7,275 nt of DNA from Acidobacteriota bacterium. Its GTDB lineage: Bacteria; Acidobacteriota; UBA6911; RPQK01; JADFOI01. The translations under genes and the position numbers were made by a program. Of the stretch, positions 5,465 to 7,275 are shown in pieces (within the stretch, counting starts at the first letter, position 1; each line of letters starts with the position of its first letter). Under the pieces are notes generated by a model, which saw only the letters and a program-made list of their open reading frames with translations, was not told the origin of the DNA and did no database searches. The stretch is from NCBI GenBank assembly GCA_027295745.1, contig JAPUKI010000212.1, positions 1-7,275 on the forward strand. The letters run 5' to 3'.

Positions 5465-6413
5465 CGCAACCCGGTGGCGGGTCATTGTGTTGAAGCGCAA
5501 GCTGGGCCGCTACAACATCGGATTGCTTTCTTTGGAGAGCTGCGTACTGGCGGTCAGCCAGGTAGCTGGAGCGAACCAGAGGACCGCTTTCAACGTGCTG
5601 GAAGCCCATGGCCTCTCCGACCTCCTTCCAGTAGCGAAACTCCTGGGGGTAATAGTAACGAACCACTGGCAAATGCCACCGACTGGGACGCAGGTATTGT
5701 CCCAACGTCAGGAGACGGATCCCCTGCTCTACCAGATCACGCATCACCTGACGGATCTCATCCCTCCCCTCACCCAGCCCCAGCATCATCCCCGTCTTGG
5801 TAACGACTTCCGGCGCCCACTGTTTGGCACGACGGAGAAGCTCCAGTGAGCGCTTGTACTCTCCCCCTCCCCGAACTTTCGGGTAAAGACGAGGGACCGT
5901 TTCAATGTTGTGACCCAAGATGTCCGGTTGTGCCTTCAGGACAACCTGCAGTGAGTCAGCTGAGCCCTTGAAATCAGGAATGAGAACTTCCACAACACAG
6001 CCGGGACAGCGACGACGAATGGCATCCATGGTAGCTGCAAAGGTCCCGGCACCTCCATCCTCCAGATCATCGCGATCGACCGACGTGATGACCACATGCC
6101 TCAGACCCATCACCTGAACCGCTTCAGCCACCCTCCCGGGTTCGGCCGCATCCAAGTCCAGCGGTTTTCCCTTACTCACAGCACAATAACGACACCCCCG
6201 GGTGCAGACATCTCCGAGAATCATGAAGGTGGCCACCCCATGACGCCAGCACTCCCCCATGTTGGGACACCTTGCTTCCTGGCAAACGGTATGCAGCTTC
6301 AGACCTCCCAGAAGCTGTTTCAGCTCATGAACTTCTTCACCAAAAGCAGCGCGCACTTTTAACCAGGGAGGGTGCCGATGTTGTCGGGGACCGATCTGAG
6401 ACGGCTTTTCCAT
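5460..6413 (-). CDS. lipA: lipoyl synthase
   Basis: A radical SAM enzyme that inserts two sulfurs at C6 and C8 of protein-bound octanoyl groups, making the lipoyl cofactor of pyruvate and 2-oxoglutarate dehydrogenases and the glycine cleavage system; cytoplasmic. Counting from GTG 6422 (320 aa), the auxiliary 4Fe-4S cluster motif is Cys47, 52 and 58 (VCQEARCPNMGEC), and the radical SAM motif is Cys73, 77 and 80 (CTRGCRYC). The conserved RSSY serine that ligates the auxiliary cluster is at 284-287. All key residues are present and the length is normal. I prefer ATG at 6413, with GGGGG just before it, over GTG at 6422, which has no ribosome binding site. The C-terminal tail ends in a sequence that looks like an element remnant. 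No lipB is visible beside it. Confidence 0.96.
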   Translation of the reverse strand: MEKPSQIGPRQHRHPPWLKVRAAFGEEVHELKQLLGGLKLHTVCQEARCPNMGECWRHGVATFMILGDVCTRGCRYCAVSKGKPLDLDAAEPGRVAEAVQVMGLRHVVITSVDRDDLEDGGAGTFAATMDAIRRRCPGCVVEVLIPDFKGSADSLQVVLKAQPDILGHNIETVPRLYPKVRGGGEYKRSLELLRRAKQWAPEVVTKTGMMLGLGEGRDEIRQVMRDLVEQGIRLLTLGQYLRPSRWHLPVVRYYYPQEFRYWKEVGEAMGFQHVESGPLVRSSYLADRQYAALQRKQSDVVAAQLALQHNDPPPGCE

Positions 6414-6460
6414 TGCCCCCACAATAGCAGAATGGGAAGAAGGAGTCAGGAGGAAGGAGG

Positions 6461-6520
6461 CAGGTTTGGAATTTGAGATTTGGAATTTGGAATTTGTTTG
6501 GGATTTGGGATTTGAGATTT
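6461..6520 (-). repeat. AAATYYC heptamer array, right copy (inverted)
   Basis: Read on the minus strand it is AAATCTC, AAATCCC twice, AAAC, AAATTCC twice, AAATCTC, AAATTCC, AAACCTG. It aligns with 1541-1600 at 54 of 60 positions with no gaps. It lies in the spacer between the divergent lipA and nuoA genes. The rest of that spacer (6423-6460) is purine-rich and shows no further feature. Confidence 0.85.
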
Positions 6521-6564
6521 TCCGCCGGCCGAAGGACGGCGGTGATTTGGTCGACGGAGAGGTT

Positions 6565-6573
6565 TGCTATACT
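6565..6573 (+). promoter_or_regulatory. putative nuo operon promoter (extended -10)
   Basis: TGCTATACT is an extended -10 element (TGn plus TATACT, 5/6 to consensus) about 45 bp before the nuoA ATG. The -35 region is weak (TTTGGT at 6546-6551, 16 bp away), which is common for extended -10 promoters. It lies between the heptamer array and nuoA. Confidence 0.45.
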
Positions 6574-6618
6574 CAACTCCACCCATGGGTGCTGGCTGAG
6601 ACTGGAAGCGGTAACGAG

Positions 6619-6972
6619 ATGGATCGCTACTTTGGATTTGTTGTGCTGGTGTCCTTTGCACTGATGACTACGGGTGCAATGCTTGCCATCAGCCATTGGC
6701 TGGGACCGCGCCGACACAGTCGCGTCCATGACATGCCGTTCGAGTGCGGAGTGGAGCCCAGGCAAATCATGCGCGGCCGTTTTTCGGTCAAGTTCTTCGT
6801 CGTGGCGCTTGTCTTCGTCCTTTTCGACATCGAACTGATTTTTCTTTTCGCCTGGGCCGTAGTTTACAAGGAGCTGGGATTGTTTGGTTTCACGGAGATG
6901 CTGGTTTTCCTCCTTGTGGTTCTCTCAGGGCTATTCTATTCCGTTAAAAGAGGAATTTTTCAATGGAAGTAG
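6619..6972 (+). CDS. nuoA: NADH-quinone oxidoreductase subunit A
   Basis: The small membrane subunit A of respiratory complex I, which couples NADH oxidation and quinone reduction to proton pumping at the inner membrane. The 117 residues show three transmembrane helices (about 5-27, 58-82 and 91-108). The first loop carries the family motif PFECGVEP with Cys43, and helix 2 has the conserved acidic pair in FDIE (Asp70, Glu72). An upstream ATG at 6466 would add 51 residues translated from the heptamer repeat, which is not NuoA-like. The start at 6619 gives the family N-terminus, with GGAAG about 10 bases upstream. It overlaps nuoB by 10 bp, the normal nuo operon order. Confidence 0.95.
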   Translation: MDRYFGFVVLVSFALMTTGAMLAISHWLGPRRHSRVHDMPFECGVEPRQIMRGRFSVKFFVVALVFVLFDIELIFLFAWAVVYKELGLFGFTEMLVFLLVVLSGLFYSVKRGIFQWK

Positions 6973-7275
6973 AGCTCCAAGTAAGCCAACAAACGGGATT
7001 CTTCACCAGCCGGCTGGACAAGATGCTGGGATGGGCCCGAAAGTATTCGATTTTCCAGTATCCCTTCGTCACCGCCTGCTGTGGGATGGAGTACATGGCC
7101 ACAGCCTCTTCTCACTATGACATGGACCGCTTTGGCGCCGGGCTCCCCCGCTTCTCACCCCGTCAAGCGGACGTGCTGTTCGTGGTGGGAACCATTAGCC
7201 AAAAACTGGCTCCGGTTCTGGTGCATATCTACGAGCAGATGTGCGCTCCCAAGTGGGTAGTGGCCTTTGGCGTTT
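6963..7275 (+). CDS. nuoB: NADH-quinone oxidoreductase subunit B, partial (5' part)
   Basis: The start of the complex I subunit that carries Fe-S cluster N2, the last electron carrier before quinone, in the peripheral arm next to the membrane. The 104 visible residues include the double cysteine ACCGMEYM (Cys39, Cys40) that ligates N2. They are followed by the family signatures DMDRFG, LPRFSPRQADVL, VVGTISQKLAP and YEQMCAPKWVVAFGV. The remaining ligand cysteines lie beyond the window. ATG at 6963 overlaps the nuoA stop by 10 bp, and AGAGG nine bases upstream serves as its ribosome binding site. The ACCGMEYM variant differs from the ACCAVEMM form typical of many Proteobacteria. Confidence 0.96.
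   Translation, partial: MEVELQVSQQTGFFTSRLDKMLGWARKYSIFQYPFVTACCGMEYMATASSHYDMDRFGAGLPRFSPRQADVLFVVGTISQKLAPVLVHIYEQMCAPKWVVAFGV

Noticed and set aside
6522..6542. Hairpin CCGCC...GGCGG before nuoA as a lipA or nuo attenuator
   Set aside because: Only a 5-bp stem with an 11-base loop and no U-tract; too weak to call.
6466..6618. 51-residue N-terminal extension of NuoA from an upstream ATG
   Set aside because: It is a translation of the heptamer array (EIWNLEF-type residues) and has no counterpart in NuoA; ATG 6619 gives the family N-terminus.

Overview
The window is bacterial chromosome with dense, ordinary housekeeping genes at both ends and a more mobile middle. Complex I genes in the order nuoA-nuoB with an ACCGMEYM-type NuoB, a GltD-type glutamate synthase subunit and a LipA point to a free-living Gram-negative-type bacterium. 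Interspersed AAATTCC/AAATCTC heptamer arrays in the gaps recall environmental genomes such as Acidobacteriota. That phylum is only a guess, because nothing here fixes the taxonomy.

Layout: (1) 1-63, the probable tail of an upstream gene; (2) 60-1523 (+), gltD, whose best start is an ATA codon behind a strong Shine-Dalgarno; (3) 1534-1656, a non-coding stretch with two different 7-bp tandem repeats; (4) 1652-2990 (-), a two-gene unit of a carboxymuconolactone decarboxylase/AhpD-like protein followed by a HAD hydrolase; (5) 3047-3726 (-), a VapBC-like toxin-antitoxin pair with an operator-promoter of two matching palindromes; (6) 3819-5396 (-), an AAA_14/DUF4143 ATPase gene cut in two by a 383-bp palindromic MITE-like insertion (4884-5266) between CTAG duplications; (7) 5460-6413 (-), lipA; (8) 6461-6520, a second heptamer array in inverted orientation; (9) 6619-7275 (+), nuoA and the start of nuoB, the front of a complex I operon.

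All genes between the two inverted heptamer arrays (1541-1600 and 6461-6520, 54 of 60 bases matching) lie on the minus strand, while the flanking housekeeping genes are on plus. The main points of interest are the nested insertion element, whose two copies show compensatory changes in a hairpin, the split ATPase whose frame is restored by removing the element and one CTAG, the symmetrical operator of the toxin-antitoxin pair, and the non-canonical gltD start. I see no CRISPR array, tRNA or rRNA, and no convincing new defence system.
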